Shown here: piece after piece, positions 9,536 through 23,100 of the stretch | How positions within the stretch are numbered: the stretch's first letter is position 1 | Layout of the letters: the number at the start of each line of letters is the position of its first letter | Source of the DNA: Protea cynaroides | Taxonomy: Eukaryota; Streptophyta; Magnoliopsida; Proteales; Proteaceae | Length of the DNA stretch: 64,000 bases | Reading direction: 5' to 3' | Assembly (NCBI GenBank): GCA_028583415.1 | Contig: CM053269.1 | Location: 47,463,888 to 47,527,887, forward strand | Notes under the pieces: generated by a model | Told to the model about the DNA's origin: nothing | Seen by the model: the letters and a program-made list of their open reading frames with translations, nothing else | Databases searched by the model: none | Position numbers and translations under genes: made by a program

Positions 9536-11640
9536 TCAACTGGATGCAGCCGTCTCCAATCGAACCCCTGTCAAGGGACGATTTGGATCCTGTTTATAAA
9601 CAGCATCATGGTGACCAGTAGTGACCAAAGCAGCATATGGGATTAAGGTCTCATCAAAGACATGCTGTGACACAGGTGCATCTCGTAGTGTAGTGGGAGG
9701 ATAGCATTTATACCCCTTGTTTGTTGCATCACTGTAGCCTATGAATATAGTTTGCTTGGAGCGGAACTGAAGTTGGTGAGATACAGATAACACGTACACC
9801 CAAACACTTTCATTAATTTATAGTCAAGTTTTTGGGCAAACAAAATTTCAGAGGGGGAGGTCATACCCAGCACAAACAATTGATTTACTATATAAATTGA
9901 GTCCAAAACGATTTGGGAATATTCGCCCCAAGCAAGCAATGTAACTCCGTTTCAACAATATACCGATGCCCACAAGCAAGCAATGTAACTCCGTTTCAAC
10001 AATATACCGATGCTTTCTTTTTATATTTCCATTCTCTTGTGGGTATTGGATGAGTTAGGTTGCTTTGTAAAGTGAGATGCATGCTTAGTATATTCATCAA
10101 CATTGTCTAATTGAAAATTTTTTATAGAAGCATTAAAAAGGAGCTTGACACATGTTGCTTGAAGGCAATAAATACACTTGGCAACGCTTCTGGACTATGA
10201 ACACGTTTCTGAACTATGAACCAAAGAATAAAGCCATGTGCAACGGCTATGAACATCTAAAAAATAAATTTAATAACGATAACCATTAACTGAGGTCATG
10301 AGAGCCAGTCCCCAGAAATTCAAATGCACTACCCATTGTCATGCTAACCCCGTAGGAGCACCTTGCCAATTAGTTGATCCTTAACATAAGAAAATTGAGG
10401 GGGAGGAGTTCAAATGCACTACCCATTGTCATGCTAACCCCGTAGGAGCACCTTGCCAATCAGTTGATCCTTAACATAAGAAAATTGAGGGGGAGGAGTT
10501 CAAATGCACTACCCATTGTCATGTTAACCCCGTAGGAGCACCTTGCCAATCAGTTGATCCTTAACATAAGAAAATTGAGGGGGAGGAGTTGGGAGAGGGA
10601 GAGGGTGATAGTCGGGAAGAGTTGGGAGAGGGCAGCAAACGGTCACCACGTTGAGATATATTTGCTTTAGCTGTGGACATATCAACAGAAGAATGATGTG
10701 ATTCCTTTAGAAAGTTCCTGATTCAATAAGAACCCGTAGGAATTATCAATGGCTGCTGGATCAAGCCTGGTGGTGATAGAGGTGGCAAACGAATCCTAGG
10801 GCCAAGACCACATACCAGACTAAGAATAATATCTAGTTCAGATACCAGTCAAGTAGCTACATTGAGATTATCAACAATTTGTTTAACTTTTTCAAGATAG
10901 TCGGCCATAGAGAGTTGGTTGCATCAGCTGATATTTCAATTGCATGATGCAGGCTTTGGACTGTGATGTATAGATACACTCAAGTGTGCTCCACACTGCT
11001 CGTGAGGGGGACAGTCCTACAACTTCCGAAAAGGCTTGCTTGTTCAGTGAGAGATGAAATCAACCAATCGAGAATCAGCTCATCTTGTTTATGCCATTAA
11101 GAGTATAGGCAACATTTGAAGTGAGTATTGTCGTGACAGCAACCGTATCCATGGTCGGGGTTAAAGGAAGATACTGAAGTGGGGAAACAAACTCACCACA
11201 AATATAGCCTTGAAGATCACGAGCTCTCAGAAGGGGTAGAAACTGAGATTACCACAGTATGTAATTGGTTTTGTTCAGCTTGATAGAGAGATACTGAATG
11301 ATGTTACGGGAGACAATGGTAGATGCCGAAATTTGAGTTGCAGAGCACATTGTGGAGGAGGTGGCGGAAGTCATTTGCGCAAAAAAGGAGAGAGAGAGGA
11401 CCAAGAAAGTAGACATTGGTTTAGATGCACTCTGATACCATGAAAAACAGATTTGAGTTTGTAATCTCCTTGATAATTTTCAGAGGAGTTTGTATTCCTA
11501 TTAAATAGATTAATATGGGTTTACTATATTTAAATTTGAAAGATATGGATAGGATTACAGTCATGGAGAGATCGGACGGGAATAGTAAGTCTAGTTATTA
11601 ACTTACACTTCACTTTGCATTCAAATCCCTTGCATTTAAA
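9536..11640 (-). mobile_element. Degenerate Ty1/copia element (minus strand)
   Basis: Read from high to low coordinates: an LTR-like segment starting TGAAAAACAG at 11441; a primer-binding site at 11426-11440 that reads TGGTATCAGAG on the minus strand (initiator-Met tRNA type); a gag-like start with NYILWQSQFLPLLRARDLQG (about 11275-11216) and later FATSITTRLDPAAIDNSYG; then a 3 x 90 bp tandem repeat; then a piece of integrase C-terminal region with AWGEYSQIVLDSIYIVNQL and FRSKQTIFIGYSDATNKGYK (9536-9939). Protease, most of integrase, reverse transcriptase and RNase H are missing, and stops are frequent. No second LTR was found. It is a dead, internally deleted element. Confidence 0.75.
10321..10590. 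repeat. Tandem repeat, 3 x 90 bp
   Basis: Three nearly identical 90-bp units begin CAAATGCACTACCC at 10321, 10411 and 10501. The differences I see are a TTAG/TCAG change between unit 1 and units 2-3 and a GCT/GTT change in unit 3. The array lies between the gag-like and integrase-like parts of the copia remnant, so it arose after, or together with, its decay. Confidence 0.92.
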
Positions 11641-13065
11641 AAGTAAAATAAATTTTAGAAATCTAAGTAGTTTATTTGTATTACAAATATAAAAGTTTTC
11701 TTTTTAAGTTAAAAGTTGAGGACCAATTGGAGACATAATATCAAGGTTTTGAATTCCTTGTGGGAAAGTGTGACTGCTTCTCTAATGATTTAGGTTCTGA
11801 TGATTTCACATCTAAAAACTTTGACTAGAATTGAAGGGTTTCAATCCTTGTGTTCTTTAAGTATTTCCATCTATTGTTGGTGCTTATTGGTGAAGCTTTA
11901 GCAATCAAGCTTGGGTTGAAGAATGTATAGGTTAACCAAGTGGGTGCTTCTCTGATAATGGCTTTTGGTCTCTGCTGTTTCTGGCTGATTTAGAAACAAT
12001 TGTAAATTTTTTTGCTTCTCCTTCCCTACAAAGATGATTATATTTATACCCATAGAATAGATTTGCACCCCCAAAAAAAAATCCACAATTGAGGGGACTA
12101 CAGCAGCAGAAAGATAGCCCCATATATGGACGAGAAAATGAGCTGATATGTATAGCTCTCTAGTGTCTCTAGGGCTCATCTCAGGATTCAGATCCTCTCC
12201 CTGCCAGCATCTTTGGATCAGGCTCACACATTCTCTCTCTCTCTCAACACAGAGAAATCTAACGATACTGGGCGCTAGAAAGGATCTGTATCATAATGAT
12301 TAGATAGTCTGGTGGTAACAAAACAAATGGGATTTTTCTGGCTTTGTCCCCGTCTCACTAAGCACAGTTGCATACCGGTGGGCCATCAAATTGATGGGTT
12401 CTCTGGTGTGTTCCCAAACTTGAAAGGATTACCAACGCCACGAGAGGCTGACCTTTGGTCCAAGAAAGTTTCTTCAACTACGATTTATAAAATTTCTCTT
12501 AACCTTTTCCATTACTTCAATTTTAATTGGATATCTGAGACATTCTTATTCTCGCAATGTTTTAACATTATTCAAGTCCCAAAACCTCATCCCTAATCCA
12601 TTTAACTTTCCATCTCCTCATTTCTTATTTCCAGGAGACCACTTATTTATTAACACTCCAGTTTGCAAGTTTTATTTTTGAATTTGGGGAATTTATTAGC
12701 TAATCAATCCCAAGTTCTAGGACCCTCAAATAATCAGCTGGCCTCCATTCATTTGATTACTTCAGTTAGAACCGAACCAATTAACGTTAACCAGACCAAT
12801 TCATACCTTCACCCCACACCCAAAAAAAAAAAAAAGGGTTTCTTACCAAGTATTGGAATGAGTACCAAGTTATCCTTCACCCTTGGTGAAGAAGAATCTC
12901 CATACCTTTAAGTCCAGTGGGTGTTAGATTAGGATCTAGGAATAGTTGCAGGATATTATCTCGTCTACTAAAAGGGACAGATCATTTAATGATTCTATCC
13001 TTTGATTCCTTCATTTCACCTAAGATGAAGTAAAGCTCCGACCTAAGTTTGTGACAGTAGGTAAG
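11641..13065. other. Intergenic DNA, no gene seen
   Basis: No coding similarity recognised. A CT-rich run lies near 12232-12245 and poly-A runs at about 12062 and 12822. Short open frames here look accidental. Confidence 0.4.
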
Positions 13066-13300
13066 TCATCCACCAGACTCCAGACAAATTGAACTTGCAA
13101 GCTCTAGCAGCAAGAGAGTGAGCCTAGAAATTAGAAGGGGGAACAAACAAGACAGAAACCTAAGTAAAATGGTTATAAGTAAAAGAACATCAACTGCTAT
13201 TACGGTTTTGCACCGCCCAGTCCAGGGAATTGCCAGAACCATTGAGGAAGCTGATCACAGCAGAACAGTCCGAGCAGATGAGGACATGCTGGAGGTTAAT
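13066..13300 (-). pseudogene. LINE RNase H C-terminal fragment
   Basis: On the minus strand: CSDCSAVISFLNG, LDWAVQNRN, then stops, then AHSLAARACKFNLSGVWWM. The D-C-x-x-V-I and A-H-S-L-A-A-R-A pieces are the late motifs of plant LINE-type RNase H domains (the His of AHSLA is conserved). At least three in-frame stops show it is inactive. It could come from the same LINE family as the fragment at 1-205, which covers the other end of the domain. Confidence 0.7.
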
Positions 13301-13380
13301 GCTCCAGGGGAACAGTAATGCAAAACACATTTCATGCTGGAGGTTAATGCTCCAGGGGAACAGTAATGCAAAACACATTT
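13285..13380. repeat. Tandem duplication, 2 x 48 bp
   Basis: CATGCTGGAGGTTAATGC starts at 13285 and again at 13333, and both copies run on identically to AAAACACATTT. It overlaps the 5' side of the LINE RNase H remnant. Confidence 0.9.
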
Positions 13381-14113
13381 TCTTTCAAGGCAAAAATCAG
13401 ATCATGTAACATGTATAATTGAAAAAAAACTTCAAGAATTAAGGGCAATCAAAAAAGATTACTACTTCAAAGTTGACCTCTTTGGTTACATCAAGATGCA
13501 CCCAAAACTAAAGAACAAGCTTCTAATAAAAATAAGATGGTAAAATGAATATCTACACAATTTGCAGAAAAGTATAGGGTCCACACCTAGACAAGCAATT
13601 TTTTTATAGAACTCCAAAACGGCAATATATAAATGGGCCCAACGATAATCTTATGAAAAATATCTTCAAGATCTCTTTCCTTTTCGAGCCAAGCATGTCA
13701 GACAAACTCGGTTTGTGTTGTGATGTCTCAGATTTTTGAAGAGAATTATATGAATTTTTGCAACAAACATACACTAAAAGAGAAACCAGCAACCGTATGT
13801 GTTTTTTAACCACATCTGGACATGACTTCAACGGGAGTTTAAATTTCATTAGCAAAAAATTGAAACCCATGTACAATTTAGCAACAATTGTTGGAAAACC
13901 TCAAAAACCAAACAACAACCACCCCCACCTCCCCAAAAAAAAGGACCTCCCAGCTGGAGGAGAAACTATAAGATAGAAAAGAAACAAAAATACAAGAAAC
14001 TATACAACATTTACAGAAGTCCATGTAGGTATTTCAGTAACCCTTGCATCCTAAGACGATACAAGTATCTGTCATTTGTGTTTCGGGTCCATTACCTGAG
14101 TTATTCTTCTCCA

Positions 14114-17100
14114 TCATTTCTTTGCAAAAGAGAGATATGGATCCTGAGCTATGGTTAGAACATCAGGCCTCTCGGCTTGGTTATATGTTAAACAGCGGCG
14201 TATAAGATCCTGTAAAAAATTCAAAAAGATACAGATTACAGAAACCGCTGTCTGCCCTGAAACAGCATCTTTTTTGTTCAAGTCTACCAAGCAAGAGTAG
14301 CAAAAAACCTAATGCCTTGTGCCTGTTGTAAGTATTAATAAAAAGAGCTAACTGCATACTTGGAATCAGAGTTTAGTAATAATTTTTAAGTTTTGGTAAG
14401 AATACTGGACCTTCCGAGATGACCAACAAGATGTTAATAAAAGATGGGCATCTACATACTAAAGTTGAATGAGCTTACCTTTGCATCGTTTGAGACAGCA
14501 GGCCGAGAAGGGAACTCCACTTTGCGTGCTTTAATAATAGTATCTTCACGAAGTATCCGCTCCTGGGTCTGGTCATGGCCAAAAGGGCGTCTACCAAAGA
14601 GCATTTGGTACAACAGCACACCAGCTGACCAAACATCAACCTGTGTACCAATTAGTTGCCAGTTAATATGGAAGGTTATCAACATACAAAAAAAATGTCA
14701 TCTAACACAAAGAAGCTGAAAGAAATATTCAAGTCTAAAAAGCTCCTGCTAGAATCAGATTTATAACACCAAGTCAAAAAGTTACTTCCAAAAACACTTC
14801 TTGTTATTCACTGAAGTCTATGGGGGTTATAACTTTAATTCATACATCTGGTTTGAAAACTTTTTCTCCACCCACAAGCAACTAAACCACTGATTTAATG
14901 ATACAGGTGTCAGAAAACAATTGAAATTCAATAGACTGCAACTAGAAGATTGATAACGTATTTGGGGGAACCTCACATGTCTTGCTATACCTGTCTTCTC
15001 CCCCATAGCAATCACCCTTCCTTGGCATGCAATCCAATTAATGCAGGACTGATTGACTGATGCAGAATTCCAGCACAAAGAAGAGGAAGAAGAGATCCTG
15101 CAGTCTGGTTGGTTTGGTTTGGGTTGTTCTAGTTCAAACCAACCATTGCAGTTCAAATTTTGAATCGGATCTGGTTCTTCTAGAAACCAGATATCATGGA
15201 ACTAGTCTGGATACTTTAATATGGCATGAGATTCCATAATTCCTGGTTTTCAGGAATTTCATCTTCATATAACTCGTGTGGCTCAGTTGAACGAATTTTA
15301 TGGCATGTGGTTACAGATTTCCTAAAATGTAGGAACCTTATTTTGAGTCCAATCATGGATTATTAGTACAGTCTTCGTTTCTTTTCTTTTATTATTGTTA
15401 AGTCAGACTGGATACATTCAGTCCCTTTCTTTATTTTAGTTTCCTTTTTGGTGTTAGTTTCCTAGACAGTGAGGAATTCCAACTTCGTTCACGCAAGGAA
15501 GGAGATTCCCTTTCCTTATTTGGTTTGTTAGTGCCTTTTAGAGTTTTAATTAGCTTAGAAGATAAATAATAAATACAGTTGTAAGGTTTAAAAATCTCCC
15601 TATCAATTAATGGAATAGAAATTGGATTTCTTTGTTTCCCAGGTGAGATTGTTGTCTCCCTTCCCTCTCCCCCTCTACCCCCCCAACCCATCTCTTTTAT
15701 CAGAATCAATTAGTATGAAGCCTCAGATCAGAATCTTTTTCCTTCAATCTTTTAAATAAGCCCACCACCAGCAGAGACAAACCTGGCAATGAATCCATAT
15801 TAGAGATTTGTATTCTTTCAAGAACTTCAAGCGATACAAAAGCGCTCGCAAATAATTAGTGAACATCTTAACAAGTGTCGACAACAGGGGCAACTACGAA
15901 GTCAGATGCCTCTGCCCACGTTCAAATGTTCGGAAGCTTCCGTTGACAAGCTGATATCATCATTGAACAATGGGTGGAAGCTCAAGAAAACAAGTAGATT
16001 GAGAAATCTCCTAAAACAAAGATCCTCAAGAGCAGTTTATGATCAGAATCGGAGATGAATTGATCAAAGATCTGATTGAAGATAAAGAGACACCTAGGGA
16101 ATATTATGTTGAAGAGGAAGAAATCAAGATCATCCCTGTAGAGATCGAATGTAAGGAATCTTTGTTCTTCTGCAATAGATATTCAACATCAAAATTCCGA
16201 CGATAACTGATTTTGCACATGTTATTTGACAGAAGCATTGAATCGTCAAATCAAGGAGGCTGATCATGGATGCCGATCGAATGGTGATAATTCTCTCTCT
16301 ACAAACCTTGAGGACGAGTTTTTCTGAAGCAAAGGGAATAATGCAGTACTGGTTACTGACGCAGAATTCCAGCATAAAAAAGAGAAGGACAAGCTTCAGC
16401 AATTTGGTTGTGTTGAGTTGGGTTCGGTTGGTTTGGTTCAACCTTGAATCAGTGTTATAGTTCAAACCAACCCTAGCAGATCAAAATTTGGTTCGGATCT
16501 GACTATTCTAGTGCCAGTTAGAGACTTTAATATGGATGTGATTCCATAATTCCTGACTTTCGAGAACTTTGTCTTCACAACTCATGGGGCCGAGTTGAAG
16601 GACTTTTATGGCATGTGGTTACAGGTTTTAAAAAATTTATGAACCCAATCAAAGCCCAATCGTGGGTTATTAATAGGGTCTTTATTTCTTTTCTTTTGTT
16701 ATTGTTAAGTTGATTGGAATCATTGGATATGTTCTTGCAACTATTTTACCCACCCAAAAAAAAAAAAAAGGCGGGATTTTCTAATCCCTTTCTTTATTTG
16801 GTTTTAGTTCCCTTTTTTATGTCAGCTTCCTATGTAGTAAGGAATTTCACCTTAGTTCACAGTTCACACAAGGAGGTTGATTTCCTTTTAGAGTCCGGTT
16901 AGTTTAGAAGATGAGTAATAAAAACAGGTGTACGGCTTAAACCGCCTCCATTGATTAATGGAATAGAAATTGGATTAATTTGTTTGAAAAGTGAAATAGT
17001 AGTCTTCCTTCCTCTCTTCCCCCACCCCCCACGGTTCTGTTTTCTGACCTCTTCCTTATACTTTCCCCCATCTATATTATCAGATCTGGCCCATATCAAC

Positions 17101-20100
17101 CATCAGATCAGAATATTTTTCCTTCTATATTTCATGTAACCTCACCTTCCGCAGATCCAACCTTCTGGATTGGCGTGTCAGAGACTTCACTCTAGCAAGA
17201 AAGTCTCTAGGTTATGAATACCCAGTAGCACCAGTCACAATTCTGAATATAGTAAGCCCTTTTATATCCCATATTTCATAGATAAAAACTCTTACATCTA
17301 ATAATATTTGAGGAACCAAATTAGTTTCAGAGTTCGTAACATTTATAAATAGTACTATGTGATGACAAATAAACTTTCATTCTACCAAAATTATTAATTG
17401 CAACAGGGCCTACAGTCCTAGGAAAGCAACAATGCAAGTCTGAAATCAACTGACCTTGGATGATATGAGTGGTGTCTTGGCGAGTTCAAAGCATTCTGGA
17501 GGCAAGTACCTGAGATAGAGAAAAAGCATGTTTTGTGAGCTGTGCCTTGGCCAAACATGAAGAAGTTTCACTCAAAAGAAGGTATTAAGCAAAGTCAATA
17601 CAAATTCATATCAAAGCTTCAAACAAAGGCAATACTTAAACAGAATGAAGTAATGAACAAGATACATTCCTATTGTATATTGGTGGGATTAGGGATGGCA
17701 ATAGGATAAGAACCGGGTGCGTTCGCAATACCTAATTATATGTTGGTCAACCCTAATTCAACCCACCCTGCACAGCACGCACAAAACTTACTAATTTTAC
17801 AACAAAACCAGGGAAGGACCCCATGTGTTGATGCAAGGCAGGGCAAGGCAGTCCCCTAAGGCTTTCAAATATCAAACACAGCCCTAACCTAACAAGGACC
17901 ATACTAAACACTAACTACTGGGGGACCCAGTGTAACCAACCCCAATGCTATCCCTAATTTGGATACACATTCAATCAGTTCCATAACGGTGTTAAAAATC
18001 AACATGAGTAAATGCTCATGATGATTCATAGAATTTCTTCTTGAACTCCCTCCCAATTCTTATTCTTACATTTTAAATGCTTCCCCAAGCATTCAATAAG
18101 AAAGCTATGTAACTGAAGTCTGAAGCGTTCCTAAAAAATGGGAAGGACTCCATAAGACAGCGATAAGATATTGTGGAGGAGAAATCTTGGGCAATCAAAA
18201 CACAACAAATATACACAAGGAAAAAAAATTGAGATGAGGATGTTAAGATGATTGAGTCGCAATACTAGAAAAAATAGAATCAGGATTCCAGAAATGAATA
18301 TGTCTGCACTCTGCAGGAACATGGGGGTAGCACTGATATGAATCATATGACAGTGCCCTCTTATAAGTTATAACCAATATTTTATAGATAATAATAGCCT
18401 CTTGAGTCAAACAATATTTTGAGGAACCAAGTTAGTTCAACAGTTTCTAACAAGTAATATAACTAGTAGTCTCACAAAAAATAAATTCATTCTCACGGTC
18501 CCACCAATACTATCAGTCATACAGTAGCAGACGAGATAAGCGAAAGTCAATGGAGATGCTATGTCATGTTACTCATGTACAACAATGACAAATGACACCA
18601 AAAATAAAGACCAGATATGGTGCATAGTTAGAACAAGGAAAAGGCAAACATGACATATTGAAATAATGTGCAAAGGCTTATGGATTTAAGAAAAAGATAG
18701 GAACAGATAAAGTGAAAAGGTTTGAGAGAGTAAATGTAACCCAGACAAGGAAGTTGGGACAATGATTCTAAGGCAGATAAGGTTTACCAACCCAAAATAG
18801 CATGTTGCAATGAGTCCGGAAACAAAGAGAAAAGGGGAAACAGATGTAGAATTAAGGCCAGATTCAAAGTTTCAGACCACCGACTGAAATCAGATCTGTT
18901 GATTTGTATTTGATATCAAATAATCGGGACAGAGGAAGAGATATAGAACAAAGAAAGGGAAAGAAAATCTGCTTACATTAAACAGGTCATCGGCTTGCTC
19001 ATAACCACAAAAACAGGGTAAGATACCATCTCTTACACTATAACCATATAATTCCATTACCAAAAATCACACCACATTCATATGAAGAAAGCCATATTTA
19101 TAAAAACTAATTTGACACTACAGTAGTATAAACCGACTAACCAAGTGCCCCCTTGACTTACCTAAATAGACCCTTTTGAAAACTTAATAAAGTAAATCTA
19201 ACTTAATAACCAGCTGGACCTGAACAATTAAAAAAAAGAACTAATGCGCATCACCCCTCCTGGACTAATTACTTGGGCATTAAATTATGTCCCTTGCATT
19301 AAAGGCAAAATGACATTTCAGCGGACCAGATAGGTGTAGCCCACCTTCATGTGCCACATGGCTAGATGATGAGGCAATTCCGAGCATCAGATAGAGAGGA
19401 AATGGTCTGGATTAGCAACGTGTCCAAATTTCATCCCCATTACTATACTCCGACTACTACTATGTACTCTCCCATGGTCCTGATTTTTTAAAGCTCTGTT
19501 TTGCCACTAGGCAATCTCTGGGCTCAATTTTGATACGTGAGTAGCAAAGTACCTTGGGGCCCACCTGTCAATAAAATTTGGGCCCCAAATGAGCAGCCAC
19601 AAGCAAGGATTAAAATCTCGAGTCTCAAGGTCGTCTCGACCTGGAGACAAGCCGAAACTGCCCAAAGCGTAAAAATGGGTGTTTCAGCATGTTTAAGGCC
19701 ATTTTAAGGCTTTATACTCTAGGAAAATACTATTTTAACATATATAAACACATTTAAAGCATAAAATTATAAAACCAATCACACATTGTGGGAAAATCAT
19801 ACATTCATAAATCATAATTCCATACGATGATACAAATACTCAAAATCTCAAATTCTCAAAATCAAATACAATGATGCACCCAGCCCCTAACTCCCAAGTC
19901 CCATCACTCCATCCACAACTCCCAAGTGCGAAGATTTGCCTAAACCCTCAAGAAAATGGAAGAAATGGAGAAAGAGAGAGCGAGAGAGCAAATGAAGAGG
20001 ACAACAAGCAACAGATCTGTCGAAATTTTGACCGAGACTTGGTCTTATATTTGTTTTTGAACCATTTTTGTTCGATACTGGTCGAGACTGGTCTAAACCA

Positions 20101-23100
20101 GTCGAAACAGGGTTGAGAACTGGTCGAGATCAGTATCGACCCACTGTCTCGTCTCGAGCTCCTCGAGAAATTCAAAAACTCCGGGATTTTAAACCATGGC
20201 CACAAGGCAGAAATCTGGGCCACCCAGGAAGGCCTTCCTATGCAGGCCGTGCAGGGTGCAGGGAAAGGCCTTACTGATACAAGAAGAAGACCCAAACCAA
20301 GACCTGTATGAACTTTATGCATCCGGCTGCATCAGATTTCTTGAGTTGAGTGGTTTAAATGAGATTCCTCATATTGTGCCAAATGAATCAGCTTAAGAAT
20401 CAATACTTTTTTTTCTCTGATCCAGATTTTCAGACTATTAAGTATAAACACTAATGGGAGGATACTGTCATATTAGATGCTCAAAACTGAAAACTGGAAA
20501 AAAATAAATAAATAAAATAAAATAAAATAAAAAAAGAAGGAAGAGAGGCTGGAAAGAAGCACAATCATGACAATTATTGCCAATAATGCATAGATAGAAA
20601 CAAAGTAATCGTTTCCCAAATTCCTTTTTATGAAAAAAGGATGCCAGCCATGCCTCGGCCAGGAGCCTTTAGCTTCGCGCATTTTGTTCCACATGTTTTC
20701 ATCATTTGGTCATATTTGAGTCTTTGACCATAGGATAAATGCGGAGACCTTTGGATAGGCTGAACGTTAAGTATGGTGGCCTATTTCAACCATAAAGCCA
20801 CACCACTGTCTTTTCCCTTCCCTTTTTTTTGTTTTCCTTTACAATTATCCCAGTTCTTCAAACAGAGTAGACTGATTCAAGCAATATTGAAAGCATTATT
20901 CCAAAACATGGTGATGTCAGATTGGACTGAAACTCAATCCATGATTAGATGACTGCCTGAATATTGAATAACATCTACAAAGTCCACGGTTCCCACACTC
21001 CATAACATGGCAAAAAAAAAAACTCAAGACCACTAGATCCCCACTCCTATTAGTTATTAAGAAAACAAATCATTCTAATGAGATATTTCCAAGACAATAA
21101 GTTTGTTTTCAATGTCTTGAAAATTATAGGGAATCACAACCTACCAATATGTTCCAGCTCCCTGGGAAGTAAGTTCCACGCCCTGGGATCCAACATCATC
21201 TTCTATAATCTTGCTTAGACCAAAATCAGTCACTTTTGCAACTCCAACCTCGTCGAACAGAACATTCCCCGGCTTCAAATCATAATGGATAATCTTCTGC
21301 GGCCGTTTGTTCAAGTATACAAGACCTTGAAATATCTGAACTATAATAATCCTAGCCTCCCTCTCTGGCAACATAGGCGTCACTTTAAGAACTGCATCAA
21401 GATCCTTACCTGAGAAAAATACAGGAGACTAATGAAGGAGAGACTGCCAGATTCTAAGAACCTCATGATTAACTTAAGAGGAATCATTCAGAGCTCAATG
21501 AGAATCACTCTAAATATTTTCTCCTAAGCCATATGACTATACTAGAACATTACTACCATGAAATAGATTATAAGAATTTAGATATACCACTACAGTACTC
21601 CAAGACGGTGCAGAATGTGTTTTGATCAATCTCAAAGATATCCCAGAGTCGAACAATGTGATTATGAACCAAGCTCTTATGAATGTTGTATTCTCGAATT
21701 GCATGCCGTATGTAACTTTGCTTCTTCTCTTCACTCCATTGGGGATTCAACCCATGCAGCTTGCATGCGACATATCTATACTCCACCAAGTCATATGCCT
21801 GCTTGAAAGTTCCCATTTCAAATCACTACAAAAGAATATATTCTCACGAATGCCTATATAGGCAAAACAAAAACCTACTATCTTCTCTCTCTTTTCTTTT
21901 GGGTCTAAGGATTTCTGTCTCATTTGTTTTGGTGAATCACCCACTACCAGAATATAAAACGAATTTCTTGATGGCCTAGTATCTATCAGGGAAAAAAAAG
22001 AATAAAAAATCTAGGTGAGCTAGTAAACACAAATCAGAAAGAGAATTGTACCTTGTAAACCTCACTGAATCCTCCCTTGCCAAGAAGGTTTAAGAGGGCA
22101 TATCGATGATTGACGATCTGAAAATTATTGAAACGAGACCCATCCTCATCTCTTATACGCTTCATTTCACGTATAAGCCTTCCCTTCTCAAGTTCATAAC
22201 GGTCCCTCTCACGCAATGAAGCTTCTTCCTCCTATGAAGAATTCCCCGAAATAAGTAGCCGGATATGATAAGATTTGTAGTAAGAAAAATAATACAGCAC
22301 ATCATAGTTATCAATTCGCCTTGGTCGCCTTGGGCATCCAGTGACTCCAACGCCTTGGGACGTCATGATAACTATGCAGCACATTCTCAGCAATCCAACT
22401 TTACGGCATGTAAATGAGGAAAAGTGGAAACCAAACACGACAAAAATCTTACACGTTTGATGCTTGCTAGACGGGATTTACAAATCTCATCCTGAATGAC
22501 ATAATCTTCTTCTGATATCCCAGTTTCAGCATCAATCCCCTCGCCCTTATCTTCAAGACAGAATATACTATTAAAAACAATTCAAAGGCTTTCGTTTGTG
22601 TACAAACGAATGAAAAGATAAAGCAGTTTGTGGATAACATCCAAAGGAAAGCCATGATGCCAAGAAACAATTCTTCTATAAAGACAAATCATAGGTTTGC
22701 GTCCCAAATTGAGCCAGAATTAAATAAGAATGATACCGGTCAAATTTAAAGGAAAAAAACCTCACCAGACGGCCGTTTCTTCAACAACTTCCGATGTCGT
22801 TCGATAGCCTCCTTATTTTCCAATAAATGTCTCTAGAAAAACAAAATGACATAAGCAATAAAAAAATATTTTGAGAAAATAAAGAAAATACAATCACAGG
22901 ATTAAATAAAACGATAATGGAAAAAACTTAGGCCAAATAAAATTAAATTCATTGAATTTAAATAATTTATACAAATACATAAAGAAGGCAGTACACCAAC
23001 ACAAGTGGAAAACTATTTTTTCACCAGACAGGCATGGGCATCTCAAACAGGACACCAGTTGAAGTGACATGAACATATCCCAGTTTTCAGAATTCATGTT

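Noticed and set aside
12312..12911. Two open frames of 80-95 codons
   Set aside because: No similarity, low-complexity Lys runs and no splice or promoter context; treated as chance frames.
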